In this document: positions 35,601-44,097 of the stretch, piece after piece
Numbering within the stretch: the first letter of the stretch is position 1
How the letters are laid out: every line of letters begins with the position of its first letter
Assembly: GCA_020630775.1 (NCBI GenBank)
Contig: JAHDIN010000005.1
Location: 25,463-89,462, forward strand
Direction: 5' to 3'
From: Saprospiraceae bacterium
Lineage (GTDB): Bacteria > Bacteroidota > Bacteroidia > Chitinophagales > Saprospiraceae
DNA length: 64,000 nucleotides
Program-made: the position numbers and the translations under genes
Notes under the pieces: model-generated
Told to the model about the DNA's origin: nothing
Databases searched by the model: none
Seen by the model: only the letters and a program-made list of their open reading frames with translations

Positions 35601-36336
35601 CTGGAAGAATATTATTGTCATTGCTATATGCTCTTGCTTTAATTACCGTCGTCTCAGATATGTTTATAGGGTCAGTATAAATAGGAGAGTTCGGCAAAGG
35701 GTTAGATCCATCAATGGTATATCTCAACGTCGAGTTTGATTCATTATTTGTTAACTCTACAGTTATCTCGTTATTGTAGAAACCTGCGTCTAAACTCATT
35801 GAAGGTTCATTCGTGTAGCCTTTGAAGTTGGGTGTTGTATTGTTTGATAGGCCAAAACTAGGAGCAGTACTTACTGCCCATTCATCTGCACCATCAGTTA
35901 ATCTACAATTGGAGTGCTCTGCAAGCGTTAGGCTTAATGCGGCCTGATCTACTATAGTTTGTTGAGCATCTGCAATTACTAAGACATCATCACCTGAGGT
36001 TTGTGTTAATTTAAAGTTCGTGTGATATTCTCCATTGTAGAGACCATCTTTACCTGAACAGAAAAAGGTTAAGAATCCATTAGCAGGTAATAGGGTTCCT
36101 TGTGGAATAAGCCATTTATCAATGCTGTCTTCTTTGTCTGATAAGTACCAGCCACTTATATCAATATCTTGATTACTAGCATTGTAAATTTCGAGCCAAT
36201 CTTCAGTCTTATTAAAGCTATCTTTAATATTATCAAGATTTGAGGCTGAATATTCATTGATATAGACTTGAGAAAAGGCTTGGGATACACTACATATGAG
36301 TGTCACTAAGGTGATAATTCTTAAATACATGTACAT
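32698..36336 (-). CDS. CotH kinase-like surface protein with lamin-tail, chitobiase-like and Cys-rich repeat domains; T9SS type A cargo
   Basis: A 1212-residue protein. Order: signal peptide (to about 22); lamin-tail domain (about 24-140); chitobiase/hexosaminidase C-terminal-like domain (about 180-250, RYTIDGSNPLPNSPIY); CotH kinase-like core (about 260-850), with the Mg-binding D524-x-D526 in WGYILWDLDATFD and VIVFLNGQYWGVYGMREK at 396-413. The core is split at about 565-770 by four Cys-rich repeats, each with a CC..EW...C...Y motif and spaced about 50 residues. A second lamin-tail domain (about 985-1120) and a T9SS sorting domain (about 1135-1212) follow. CotH proteins are atypical protein kinases. 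It is first in the operon, 20 bases before DUF4956. Confidence 0.9.
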   Translation of the reverse strand: MYMYLRIITLVTLICSVSQAFSQVYINEYSASNLDNIKDSFNKTEDWLEIYNASNQDIDISGWYLSDKEDSIDKWLIPQGTLLPANGFLTFFCSGKDGLYNGEYHTNFKLTQTSGDDVLVIADAQQTIVDQAALSLTLAEHSNCRLTDGADEWAVSTAPSFGLSNNTTPNFKGYTNEPSMSLDAGFYNNEITVELTNNESNSTLRYTIDGSNPLPNSPIYTDPINISETTVIKARAYSNDNNILPGKIQFNTFFINESFTLPVFSVAADRVVELAGGIGELLPEGSLEYFRDGELQSRSFGELNRHGQDSWVLPHRSIDWISRDEMGYSKDIDSDIFSSSDRDSYQRFMFRNSGDDNYPAINDFDHEGSTHVRDEYVQTLAQEGNMKLDVRKVERVIVFLNGQYWGVYGMREKVVDHDYTDYYYNQGKEDVQFLSTWGDTEIEYGGQKALREWIDIRDFILQNDMSTAANYKIAQDTIDMVSLIDYFVMNQATVASDWLIYNTGWWRGLAENGGQKKWGYILWDLDATFDYYINYTGIPDVSPQASFCDIYEVSTQTDFFFDGFFGNVCDYYGGNNSPYEDNDPTFQQVVNFHPECCSDWTMECQGFYDDPSTIQTEVIIEDCPIIVNGTSPYPADDPILAQVIEFLPGCCNEWGAFCQDTYNFLDNTVDVESCPIIVDGTSPYPADDPILEDVIRFFPECCDEWTPFCENWYQDFSTNGGNNASDCPAAQDPNFAYDPADPKVAFVIDLNPDCCDEWGFSCDRDYRLLGGDQFAEPDDPATTGILGNIGGHEKILLKLFEESPEFNQLYYSRYADLMNTVFTCENMIELLDRMIEKIAPEMPRQIERWGGTMNEWESNVDQLRNFIADRCEFLGDGAMECYGEIQGTYSVTLVSDPPGVGDLTFNTISHNILPWTGDYFGDMDNLANASVKDVFANQYVFSHWESKNGNDIQPNVDSPNMMYRLSMPDTLVAHFKLEGSGGNMDGLVINEFMASNNVTVADQDGEFDDWIELYNGSASTIDLSGYFLTDNDENLDKFEFPDGTSIRPDDYLIIWADEDGEQEGLHANFKLSRSGEAISLLNPDTLVIDRIEYAEQETDVSFARKPNGTGLFELSTPTFNQNNDISTSVTENDFVSDRLVTFPNPTSHSLTVQFKTNGHLIEKLRITDVMGREVMLLNQLNDRQHKLDVSSLTPGLYTVMANDKFVSKVIIQ

Positions 36337-36471
36337 TATATTAATATTCTAATATTAAGATATAGTAGTCAGATCGTTGCATCTGCTGTAATTAGAGTAC
36401 CAATAAATGTTTTTTAAGACAAATACTGATGAATTCTAAGCAATTAAGCTAATAATTTTTGGAAAAAACAC

Positions 36472-37455
36472 TCAAAGCTTGGGGCAGCCACCATTATCTA
36501 TCGGGCCTTTTTGTGTGGGGCAGTTATCTTTATGATCTGGTATACCATCTTCATCTTTATCAGGGCATCCGAAAGTTTTTGCTGGTCCTGCAATTTGGGG
36601 GCAATTATCATAGGCATCCATAATACCATCTTCATCAAAATCTGGACAACCAAACAAAAGTTTAGAACCAGGAACATCAGGGCACTCGTCTTTACTATCA
36701 GCAATGCCATCTCCATCTCTATCTCCCGATAGTATGTCAAATCGGAGGCCTACATTGATCCCGAAAATTTGATAGGCATCATTTTTTTCAGGGTTAGCAG
36801 ATTCGCTGATACCATCTAAATAATCGCTTACAGGAAGTCTGAAATTATAAAATAGGTCAGTATAAGCATATGGAGACAATTCAAGCCGTAATCCAAGGCC
36901 AAATGGAAATTGTTTACCTCCTACAGATCCTTCGGCTTGATCCAATAGGACATCATTCATTCTAAATTCAGGTGGATTACCCCAATCTCTTAAGTTTTCA
37001 TCATCATTAATGATTGCAAGAGCAATACCTCCATTAATAAATGGAAAGACACGTGGAGTGAATTGAGCGCCTTCGCTCAAATTAATTTCTTTTTTAAATA
37101 AGACATATTCTACAAGTGCGCCGAATTCGTGTAATGCACTTCTATAAGCAAAATCTCTTATAAATAGTTGAGGTCCCCATTCAGATTTATCTTCAAGGTT
37201 CATGTCGTCGCCTTCTAATTCGGTTCCTCTGTATTGGAGTTTTAGTCCGACGTTTTTACTGATTCCTAAAGTGATATGACCACCGTATGCTAACTTGGTG
37301 TTTTCTAAAAATCCTTGTCCATGCCTTGCCCAACTGTTTGAATCTGATCCATGTGTGGATAAGCCTAAAGTAAAACCTGCATCAACATATTTTTGGGCTG
37401 AAATAAATAGACAGTTAAAGCATAGACATATAATAGAAAGGTATTTCATGATCAT
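36472..37455 (-). CDS. Outer-membrane beta-barrel with thrombospondin type 3 repeats
   Basis: A 327-residue protein: signal peptide (MKYLSIICLCFNCLFISAQ, so ATG at 37449 is an equally good start two codons in), a beta-barrel of about 220 residues with alternating strands, then three calcium-binding type 3 repeats (GDRDGDGIADSKDECPD, DFDEDGIMDAYDNCP, DKDEDGIPDHKDNCP). Proteins of this family usually end in an OmpA peptidoglycan-binding domain; here the chain stops after the repeats at GGCPKL, so that anchor is missing. A TATATTTG box at 37502-37509 lies 46 bases upstream. Confidence 0.82.
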   Translation of the reverse strand: MIMKYLSIICLCFNCLFISAQKYVDAGFTLGLSTHGSDSNSWARHGQGFLENTKLAYGGHITLGISKNVGLKLQYRGTELEGDDMNLEDKSEWGPQLFIRDFAYRSALHEFGALVEYVLFKKEINLSEGAQFTPRVFPFINGGIALAIINDDENLRDWGNPPEFRMNDVLLDQAEGSVGGKQFPFGLGLRLELSPYAYTDLFYNFRLPVSDYLDGISESANPEKNDAYQIFGINVGLRFDILSGDRDGDGIADSKDECPDVPGSKLLFGCPDFDEDGIMDAYDNCPQIAGPAKTFGCPDKDEDGIPDHKDNCPTQKGPIDNGGCPKL

Positions 37456-37501
37456 TTACTCAGGTGATATTCTATAAACGAAAAAAGTTCTACGATTGTA
37501 G

Positions 37502-37509
37502 CAAATATA
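37502..37509 (-). promoter_or_regulatory. Candidate -7 box for the TSP3-repeat barrel gene
   Basis: TATATTTG, an exact TAnnTTTG match, 46 bases before the start. The -33 element is unclear. Confidence 0.4.
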
Positions 37510-37533
37510 ATTCTCTCAGTGAATTTATTTGTT

Positions 37534-38298
37534 TTATCCTCTGCCGGATCTATCTATGAAATTGCTGCTGGCTTGTTGTGTACCCATAACTAGAATGTCT
37601 TGAATATTTACATGAGGTGCTTGGGTGGCAATAAAATATACAATGTTGGCAATATCTGCAGAATTTACAGGCACAAAGTCTTCGTAGATCTTAGCCTTCT
37701 CGCTATCACCATGAAATCTAACTTTCGCAAATTCTGTCTGCTCTACATGTCCTGGTGCCACTTGACTCACTCTAATGCCATATTTATGTAAGTCTATGCG
37801 CATAGCTTTAGTAAGGGCGTCAACTGCATGTTTGGTTGCACAGTAGACATTGCCTTTTGGATAAACTTCTTTTCCTGCTGTAGAGGCGATATTAATTATA
37901 TGTCCACTTTTTTTCTTCACCATCTCGGCAGAAATGATTTTGGTTATATATAAAAGACCTTTCAAATTCGTATCTATCATAGTTTCCCAATCATCTAATA
38001 AGCCTTCATGGATTTCATCGAAACCTCGAGCTAATCCTGCATTGTTTAAAAGAATGTCTACTTCAGCACCATTCTTATCTAAGCTTGAAATGGCCTCAAT
38101 GACTTGCTCATTGTTCCGTATGTCAAAGCAAAGTGTTTGACATGTAATCTTATGCTCTGCAATTAGCTTTTCTTGAATCATTTGAAGTCTATCAGCGCGA
38201 CGTCCAGTAATAATAAGGTGAAATCCTTTAGAAGCAAAGAGCTCTGCTGATGCTTTGCCAATGCCAGAGGTAGCGCCAGTAATTAAAATTGTTTTCAT
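37534..38298 (-). CDS. SDR-family oxidoreductase (YdfG-like)
   Basis: A 254-residue short-chain dehydrogenase. The NAD(P)-binding motif is TGATSGIG (residues 7-14), with GRRADR placing it on the NADP side; NNAGLA at about 87; catalytic Ser in INIASTAG and the YCATK tetrad member. It resembles YdfG 3-hydroxy acid or serine dehydrogenases. Its start overlaps the stop of the TlpA-like lipoprotein gene by 4 bases, so the two are translationally coupled, though their functions are not obviously linked. Confidence 0.88.
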   Translation of the reverse strand: MKTILITGATSGIGKASAELFASKGFHLIITGRRADRLQMIQEKLIAEHKITCQTLCFDIRNNEQVIEAISSLDKNGAEVDILLNNAGLARGFDEIHEGLLDDWETMIDTNLKGLLYITKIISAEMVKKKSGHIINIASTAGKEVYPKGNVYCATKHAVDALTKAMRIDLHKYGIRVSQVAPGHVEQTEFAKVRFHGDSEKAKIYEDFVPVNSADIANIVYFIATQAPHVNIQDILVMGTQQASSNFIDRSGRG

Positions 38299-39593
38299 GA
38301 CTTATAAAGAGATTGAATCTTTTCTAGATATTCACTTTTAAAACTTTGATATTCTTCAGTCGCTGGGCCATAGAAACCAGTGTGGATATCTACTACTTGA
38401 TTGTTCTTATCAACTAATAGTAGAGTAGGGTAAGAATATATTTTGTCAACAAATTCTAGTATTTCCGAATTCTCTTTTTTATTGGCATAACCACCTAGTA
38501 AAATCGGCCAATCAAAGTCCATTGAGGATTTATATTTTCTTATTGCATTCATAGATTTTTCTTCATCTCTGTATCTTTCAAAGGCGATGCTTACAATTTC
38601 GATATCTGGGATATCATGTTTTAACTCTTTGAGGAAATTAATTTCATCTCTACAGTTTGGACACCATGTGCCCATTATATTGATGAGTTTATATTTGTCG
38701 CTATAATTCTCATCACCAAGGCTGATGAATTCTCCAGAAGCATTCGGGAAGTTAAATTGGACCTTATTGGTAGCTTGAGTCATTTGATAAGGATCCTTTA
38801 AGTATGGCTTGTTGTCTTTCTTTCTCGTTGCTATCCAATTGCTTTTATAGTGACTGCCGCTTCTGAATTCTCCATAAATTGTATCTCGACTTACAGAACC
38901 TGAAAAGAGAAAAGCATGTGCACCATCAAAAACAGAAAGCCTCATTTTATCGCCATAAGCGTTGCCGGATAAAAATCTATAATCTCCGGTTTCAGTTTTA
39001 AATGTACCGTCCAAAAGATGCCCATCCTGATTAAATGTAGCTATTGCTGGATATTTTTCTTCTGGATTATCATACTCAAATTCGACAAGCCATTCTCCGT
39101 CAAAGTTATAAGTGTCTTCTTGTGGTCGGTCAATAAAGCGGTGGTTTAAACCATATGTGGCTAAGAAAGGGATTTGATAATTATCTTTATAAGGGACGAC
39201 CCAATATCCTTCGATAAAGTTTTCCTCATAAAATGCATCTATATACGTATCAAATGCTGTAAAGTCCATTATAAGGGTGTCTTTAGCAGTCCCAAGATCT
39301 CTTCCAAAATGTAGATTTTCAATTTTGATTTTTTCTTTGCCATTAATCAAATATCCAACCATCTCATCATCTTCATATTCAAATTCTAGATTGAAAGGCA
39401 ATTCGAAATAATCTTTGATCTTATTTTGACCTTCAGTAATATTAGCTGCTGTAGGAACAACTGAAGGATTAGTTAATTTCAAGATAGCACGCCATTTTCC
39501 TGGAGGCAGTTTTGAAAAGGTTTTCGATTCTGATACTTCTATGCAATTAGATAAAAGTAGAAGGCAAAAGCTTGCGGTAATTATACGTTTCAT
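38295..39593 (-). CDS. TlpA-like thioredoxin lipoprotein
   Basis: A 432-residue lipoprotein. The signal peptide ends in a lipobox with C17 (LLLLSNC). An N-terminal beta-rich domain of about 270 residues has PPGKWRAILKL, like the DUF4369-type partner domains; the C-terminal thioredoxin fold has redox motif C-P-N-C (MGTWCPNCRDE, about 309-314) and YPTLLLVDKNNQ. It probably reduces disulfides or haem-protein thiols in the periplasm. A TAGATTTG box ends 10 bases before the ATG. Confidence 0.88.
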   Translation of the reverse strand: MKRIITASFCLLLLSNCIEVSESKTFSKLPPGKWRAILKLTNPSVVPTAANITEGQNKIKDYFELPFNLEFEYEDDEMVGYLINGKEKIKIENLHFGRDLGTAKDTLIMDFTAFDTYIDAFYEENFIEGYWVVPYKDNYQIPFLATYGLNHRFIDRPQEDTYNFDGEWLVEFEYDNPEEKYPAIATFNQDGHLLDGTFKTETGDYRFLSGNAYGDKMRLSVFDGAHAFLFSGSVSRDTIYGEFRSGSHYKSNWIATRKKDNKPYLKDPYQMTQATNKVQFNFPNASGEFISLGDENYSDKYKLINIMGTWCPNCRDEINFLKELKHDIPDIEIVSIAFERYRDEEKSMNAIRKYKSSMDFDWPILLGGYANKKENSEILEFVDKIYSYPTLLLVDKNNQVVDIHTGFYGPATEEYQSFKSEYLEKIQSLYKS

Positions 39594-39603
39594 AGATTCT
39601 ATT

Positions 39604-39611
39604 CAAATCTA
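39604..39611 (-). promoter_or_regulatory. Candidate -7 box for the TlpA-like lipoprotein gene
   Basis: TAGATTTG, an exact TAnnTTTG match, ending 10 bases before the ATG. Confidence 0.45.
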
Positions 39612-39645
39612 CTATTAAACTCTCAGAAGCGGGTTGAGGTTTAAA

Positions 39646-40695
39646 TTAAAAAGTAGGACAAAAGTTAGATTCGTTGCTATGGATTCCAGAAAAGCGTATT
39701 GACAGCTCTAAAGTGTTTAATCCGAAAGGCGAACTTAAGGCATCTTGCATATGGATATCATATGATAGGCCAAATATAAAAAGCCCTTGTCTGAGGCCTA
39801 CCAAAGGGGTAATGTTTTCGAGATGTGGACCTCTTAAATCATCCAAAAATGTACCCCAAATACCAAAGATAATGGCACTACGCTGATTCTCGAGGGTGTA
39901 CTCAAAGTTGGTACCAACATCTAATTGGTTGTCCTCAGCTTGTCTTTGATATACTAGTCTAGGTTGAATGGAAGATTTAATATTAATTTTTCTGTCTAAA
40001 CTGACATGAGCTGTATATTTTGGTGCCAGTGATTGGGATATGTCAATTGAAGGATTTGGATTTTCTATTCTATTGAAGAACGAAATATTAGGTTGATTAA
40101 AATGATGAATGGCTAAACCAGCGTAATAAGTGTTTTTATTTAGAACAGTAAAGTAGTTGAGGCCTACGGATAAATCCATGACTCCAAAATTATTAGGAGG
40201 AAGCGATTCAGAAGTTATCCCTTCAAAACCATCAATTTGATTGAATTGGTCTTGGAATGTTAGGTTGTCATAATTGATGTTTTTTTGAACTATGCCCATT
40301 TTTACCCCAATTCCTAAAAATGATTTTCTTTTATCGGATAAACTCTTATGGTAAGCGAAGTATGCAGATACTTGATTGGTGTTGGCTTGAAACTCGGCCA
40401 CTCTATCATTGATAAAAAACACACCTAGTCCAAAATGATCCTTGGTTTTAAGCTTTCCAAATCTGATTTTGAAATTGGTATCTCCTCCTGCAGCAAATGT
40501 TTTATAAGGACTTTCCAATTGATTATTCCATTGATCTCGATAGATCATAGTCATTCTATAAGTGCCTTCATAAGCGCCTGTTAAAGCAGGATTTATATGT
40601 ATGGGTAAGGCATAGAATTGAGAAAAGTGTTCATCTTGTGCAGATAAATGTAAAGTGCATAGTAGTGGTAAAAATAATAAGAGGTATTTCTTCAC
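39646..40695 (-). CDS. PorP/SprF-family type IX secretion protein
   Basis: A 349-residue outer-membrane protein with a signal peptide (to about 19). The opening EHFSQFYALPIHINPALTGAYEGTYR is diagnostic of PorP/SprF proteins, which partner T9SS type B cargo or the secretion machine. The rest alternates strands as a beta-barrel. The window also holds T9SS cargo, but no sprE, gldK-N or porV. Bacteroidota usually encode several PorP/SprF paralogues, each with its own adhesin-like cargo; no such giant adhesin is directly adjacent here. Confidence 0.9.
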   Translation of the reverse strand: MKKYLLLFLPLLCTLHLSAQDEHFSQFYALPIHINPALTGAYEGTYRMTMIYRDQWNNQLESPYKTFAAGGDTNFKIRFGKLKTKDHFGLGVFFINDRVAEFQANTNQVSAYFAYHKSLSDKRKSFLGIGVKMGIVQKNINYDNLTFQDQFNQIDGFEGITSESLPPNNFGVMDLSVGLNYFTVLNKNTYYAGLAIHHFNQPNISFFNRIENPNPSIDISQSLAPKYTAHVSLDRKINIKSSIQPRLVYQRQAEDNQLDVGTNFEYTLENQRSAIIFGIWGTFLDDLRGPHLENITPLVGLRQGLFIFGLSYDIHMQDALSSPFGLNTLELSIRFSGIHSNESNFCPTF

Positions 40696-40767
40696 GATGT
40701 AAAGCTAATAATCCTAGAGGTATAAACCAGTTAAATCATCTGGAGTTATAACGTATAATATGAATTA

Positions 40768-41235
40768 TTATTTAGCTGCAGCCGAAGTAACCTCTTCCAT
40801 TGGGTTGTGGATCAATAGACATGTTCTTAACCAATATCTATCTATAAGTTCGATAACTTCAAATACTTTATCAATATCTAATGGTTTATGCATGTAAGCA
40901 TTGGCACCATATGAGTAACATTTTTCAATGTCTCTCATTAGATTAGAAGTAGTGAAAACGATAACAGGAATTTTTTTGAATACTTCATCAGATTTGATGA
41001 CTTTGATGACCTGTTGACCTGATATTTTTGGAAGATTTAAATCTGAGATGATAAGGTTGGGTAGGTTTTTATAGTGGCCTCGCTTGCTTTCTTCGAAATA
41101 ATCAAGCATTTCTTGACCATCTGTAACAAAATTGAGATCGATATCTAAATTTTGATGGGAGATTGCTTCTTCAAACAATCTTATATCGGCAATGTTATCC
41201 TCGATATAGAGGATTTTCTTTGTTGAATGTTTCAT
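40768..41235 (-). CDS. Single-domain response regulator
   Basis: A 155-residue receiver domain only. The phosphoacceptor is D65 (IISDLNLPKISG); the acidic pair E12-D13 (YIEDN), T96/T97 and K118 (HKPLD) complete the site. There is no DNA-binding or other output domain. It resembles the Rcp1-like group that works with phytochrome-like histidine kinases, but no kinase is in the window. The C-terminal tail EEVTSAAAK is unstructured. Confidence 0.9.
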   Translation of the reverse strand: MKHSTKKILYIEDNIADIRLFEEAISHQNLDIDLNFVTDGQEMLDYFEESKRGHYKNLPNLIISDLNLPKISGQQVIKVIKSDEVFKKIPVIVFTTSNLMRDIEKCYSYGANAYMHKPLDIDKVFEVIELIDRYWLRTCLLIHNPMEEVTSAAAK

Positions 41236-41372
41236 TAATAGGAATTCAGATTTTCAGCATCTACAACTCTAGCTTCTGAAATAAGTTTAAGAAATCGGGG
41301 TATTACAATTAATTAGTTAAGAGACTCTTTTTTGACGCTTCGTCATAATGGGAGTCACTTATTATTTTTCAA

Positions 41373-41406
41373 AAGTTATTCCGTTAATGATTAAGTTATT
41401 CCGTTA
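41373..41406. repeat. 14-bp direct repeat with 20-bp period in a promoter gap
   Basis: AAGTTATTCCGTTA occurs at 41373-41386 and 41393-41406, two helical turns apart, in the gap between the divergent response-regulator and EamA genes. It could be a regulator binding site for either gene. Confidence 0.4.
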
Positions 41407-41510
41407 TTCGCACAATAATTAGCTTTATAACGACTTTTCAAGCCTAAACGCTACATATGTAGTGCTTTTGTAATATCAAGGTAGGAATATTGAAAGGATA
41501 ATTAGTCATC

Positions 41511-42419
41511 GTGAGGAAAGAATTTTTACTGATTTTATTTGCTTTTCTGTCCATTTATGTGATTTGGGGCTCTACTTATCTATTTGCGGCATTTACATTA
41601 GAAGAATTACCAGCATTTTCAGTTTGTGGTATAAGATATGTTCTGGCAGGAATCCTCATTCTACTTTTATTGGCCTTATTCTTCCGAAATGATTTAAAAC
41701 CATCACGATTGGAGGTAAGAAATGCCATAATTGCTGGTGTTTTGTTCTTAGGTCTTGGTACAGGAGGAGCTATTTGGGCCCTTAATTATGTAGATACTGG
41801 ATTAGCTGCTCTTATCATTGCAGGTGAGCCTTTAATTATTGTTTTAATGCTTTGGCTAGTCGAAGGCAAGCGACCACTTGTAAAAACCTTTATTGGGATC
41901 TTTATGGGTATGTTAGGGATATATCTTTTGGTTTCTCAGAATGCTATTATTTCTAATGAAAATCAATGGAAAGGCGTGGCTGCTATATTGTTCTCTATGT
42001 TGGCTTGGGGAGCTGGGTCTATTTTTGTAAGTAAAGCTCAACTTCCCAAAAACACTTTTTTTAATTCTGGTATTCAAATGATTGTTGGTGGACTAGCTAA
42101 TTTTATGATTGCCATAGCCATAGGTGAGGAGTTGCCAAATTTATGGGGTTTGAAATCTTTAACCTATATCTCTTTATCTTTTCTGATCATATTTGGTTCT
42201 ATAATCGCCTTTACTTCATTTAATTATTTGCTAAAAAAGGTTTCTCCAGAAAAGGTGGTTACCAACACCTATGTCAATCCAATAATTGCTTTGATATTAG
42301 GATATTATTTTAGAGATGAAATAGTAACGGGGCAATCCGTTTTAGCAGCTGTAATTTTAATATCAGGTGTCTTTTTAATTAATAGTGTGAGATATAAAAA
42401 AAAATCCCCTAATCATTGA
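41511..42419 (+). CDS. EamA/DMT-family exporter (YedA-like)
   Basis: A 302-residue polytopic protein with ten membrane segments in two EamA halves. The opening FAFLSIYVIWGSTYLFAAF is typical of YedA-like drug/metabolite exporters. The second half begins around 155 (GVAAILFSMLAWGAGSIFVS). The start is a GTG at 41511, chosen because the first membrane segment follows immediately. An intrinsic terminator follows the stop. Substrate unknown. Confidence 0.87.
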   Translation: MRKEFLLILFAFLSIYVIWGSTYLFAAFTLEELPAFSVCGIRYVLAGILILLLLALFFRNDLKPSRLEVRNAIIAGVLFLGLGTGGAIWALNYVDTGLAALIIAGEPLIIVLMLWLVEGKRPLVKTFIGIFMGMLGIYLLVSQNAIISNENQWKGVAAILFSMLAWGAGSIFVSKAQLPKNTFFNSGIQMIVGGLANFMIAIAIGEELPNLWGLKSLTYISLSFLIIFGSIIAFTSFNYLLKKVSPEKVVTNTYVNPIIALILGYYFRDEIVTGQSVLAAVILISGVFLINSVRYKKKSPNH

Positions 42420-42434
42420 TTAGAGGATTTTTTG
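42401..42434. terminator. Bidirectional terminator between convergent genes
   Basis: AAAAATCCCCTAATCATTG followed by ATTAGAGGATTTTTT forms a CTAATCA/TGATTAG-type stem extended by AATCC/GGATT and flanked by A and T runs. It separates the EamA exporter from the convergent DUF2795 gene and overlaps the exporter stop. Confidence 0.75.
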
Positions 42435-42451
42435 GCTTTTTTCTATGGTTG

Positions 42452-42673
42452 CTAATATTCATCTTCATTAAAAAGGAAATCATCTTTCCTTGGGAAGTCA
42501 GGCCAAATTTCAACCATGTTTTCATAAGAGTCACCCTCATCTTCTATTTCCTGAAGATTTTCAATTACTTCTAGTGGTGCTCCTGTTCTGATAGCATAGT
42601 CAATTAACTCATCTCGAGTAGCAGGCCAAGGTGCATCTTCCAGGTGGTGGGCTAATTCTAGTGTCCAATACAT
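42452..42673 (-). CDS. DUF2795-type small protein
   Basis: A 73-residue acidic protein. I start it at the ATG at 42673 because MYWTLELAHHLEDAPWPATRDELIDYA is the conserved opening of this Bacteroidota family; the 18 codons that could precede it are not conserved-looking. It ends in FFLFNEDEY-like text (DDFLFNEDEY), also typical. Function unknown; it is one of the small conserved proteins found across Bacteroidota genomes. Confidence 0.85.
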   Translation of the reverse strand: MYWTLELAHHLEDAPWPATRDELIDYAIRTGAPLEVIENLQEIEDEGDSYENMVEIWPDFPRKDDFLFNEDEY

Positions 42674-42878
42674 AAAACAGTAAAATAAAAAATCAGTAAA
42701 TAATTTGTGTCCAAAAATTTCACACAAAAGTATTAAAAAATATCAATCGACAAAATAAGTTGTGAATAAAATTAAAAATGTATAAAACACTGTAATTCAA
42801 TTGTTTATACAGAAATATTGTCTATCCACTTAGTTTGCAATTGTATAACTGCAGTACTTAAGGAATTGGTTCCCCGAT

Positions 42879-43943
42879 TTAGATAATTAGCATGGCATCT
42901 CCATAACTAAAGAACCTGTATTTGTTTTTTATGGCCTCATTATACGCATCCATAATTAATTCTCTTCCAGCAAAAGCAGATACCATGATAATCAATGAAG
43001 ACTTTGGTAAATGGAAGTTCGTAATCATTGAATTAGCAATGCTAAATTCATATGGATGATATATAAATGTATTGGTCCAACCCTCAGCTTGTTTTAATCT
43101 GCCTGTTGCTGATACCGCGGATTCTATAGATCTCATAGAAGTGGTACCGACACTACATACACGCTTTTTCTTATCTATTGCGTTGTTTACAACACGTGTT
43201 GTTGCTTCATCGATTTTGAAATATTCAGCCTCCATCTTATGCTTAGATAAATCTTCAACTTCGATATCTCTAAAAGTACCTAAACCTACGTGCAGCGTAA
43301 CATGAGGCAAATGAACACCCTTTATCTCCAGTCTTTTTAAGAGGTTTTTGCTAAAGTGCAATCCAGCTGTAGGTGCTGCAACAGCCCCAATTGCTGACGC
43401 ATACACAGTTTGATATCTTTCTGTATCGATAGCTTCTGGCTCTCTTTTTAGGTACTTAGGTATAGGCGTATTTCCTAATTGTCTAAGAATCGCGTGATAT
43501 TCATCTTCATCTCCATCAAAGAAAAATCTAATAGTACGTCCCCTAGAAGTGGTGTTGTCTACGACTTCTGCAACCAAGATCTCGTTACCATCTTGATCAG
43601 AAAAATAAAGCTTATTACCAACTCTAATTTTTCTTGCTGGATCAACAAGCACATCCCATAATTTAGACTCTTTATTGAGTTCTCTTAATAGGAATACTTC
43701 AATTTGTGCGCCTGTCTTTTCTTTTTTACCGTATAACCTAGCAGGAAATACCTTAGTATTATTGAAGATCATGCAATCATCTTCATCAAAATACTCTAAA
43801 ATATCCTTGAAAACACGATGTTCAATTTTACCTGATTCTCTGTGGACAACCATTAATTTCGACTCATCTCTCTCTTTTGATGGATATTGAGCTATATAAC
43901 CTTCAGGAAGGTCAAAGTTGAAGCTTGATAATTTAGTCTTCAT
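42879..43943 (-). CDS. queA: S-adenosylmethionine:tRNA ribosyltransferase-isomerase
   Basis: Adds the ribosyl part of SAM to preQ1 in tRNA, making epoxyqueuosine. At 354 residues it matches the family. Diagnostic blocks: [12 protein letters not shown] (10-21), [29 protein letters not shown], and [35 protein letters not shown] near the end. A TATTTTTG box at 43971-43978 lies 27 bases upstream. Other queuosine genes are not in the window. Confidence 0.96.
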   Translation of the reverse strand: MKTKLSSFNFDLPEGYIAQYPSKERDESKLMVVHRESGKIEHRVFKDILEYFDEDDCMIFNNTKVFPARLYGKKEKTGAQIEVFLLRELNKESKLWDVLVDPARKIRVGNKLYFSDQDGNEILVAEVVDNTTSRGRTIRFFFDGDEDEYHAILRQLGNTPIPKYLKREPEAIDTERYQTVYASAIGAVAAPTAGLHFSKNLLKRLEIKGVHLPHVTLHVGLGTFRDIEVEDLSKHKMEAEYFKIDEATTRVVNNAIDKKKRVCSVGTTSMRSIESAVSATGRLKQAEGWTNTFIYHPYEFSIANSMITNFHLPKSSLIIMVSAFAGRELIMDAYNEAIKNKYRFFSYGDAMLII

Positions 43944-43970
43944 ATATTCAAAAATTCATTTTAAGGTGGG

Positions 43971-43978
43971 CAAAAATA
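43971..43978 (-). promoter_or_regulatory. Candidate -7 box for queA
   Basis: TATTTTTG, an exact TAnnTTTG match, 27 bases before the queA ATG. Confidence 0.4.
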
Positions 43979-44097
43979 TTAAAAATTAACTTCTAATGAC
44001 GCGAAAGAAGTGACTATATATCAATGTTTAGGAGAGGATTAAAGTTCATTCATCTAATAATTATAGGTTTACACCGTTGAATTCCTAAATTTAAGAC

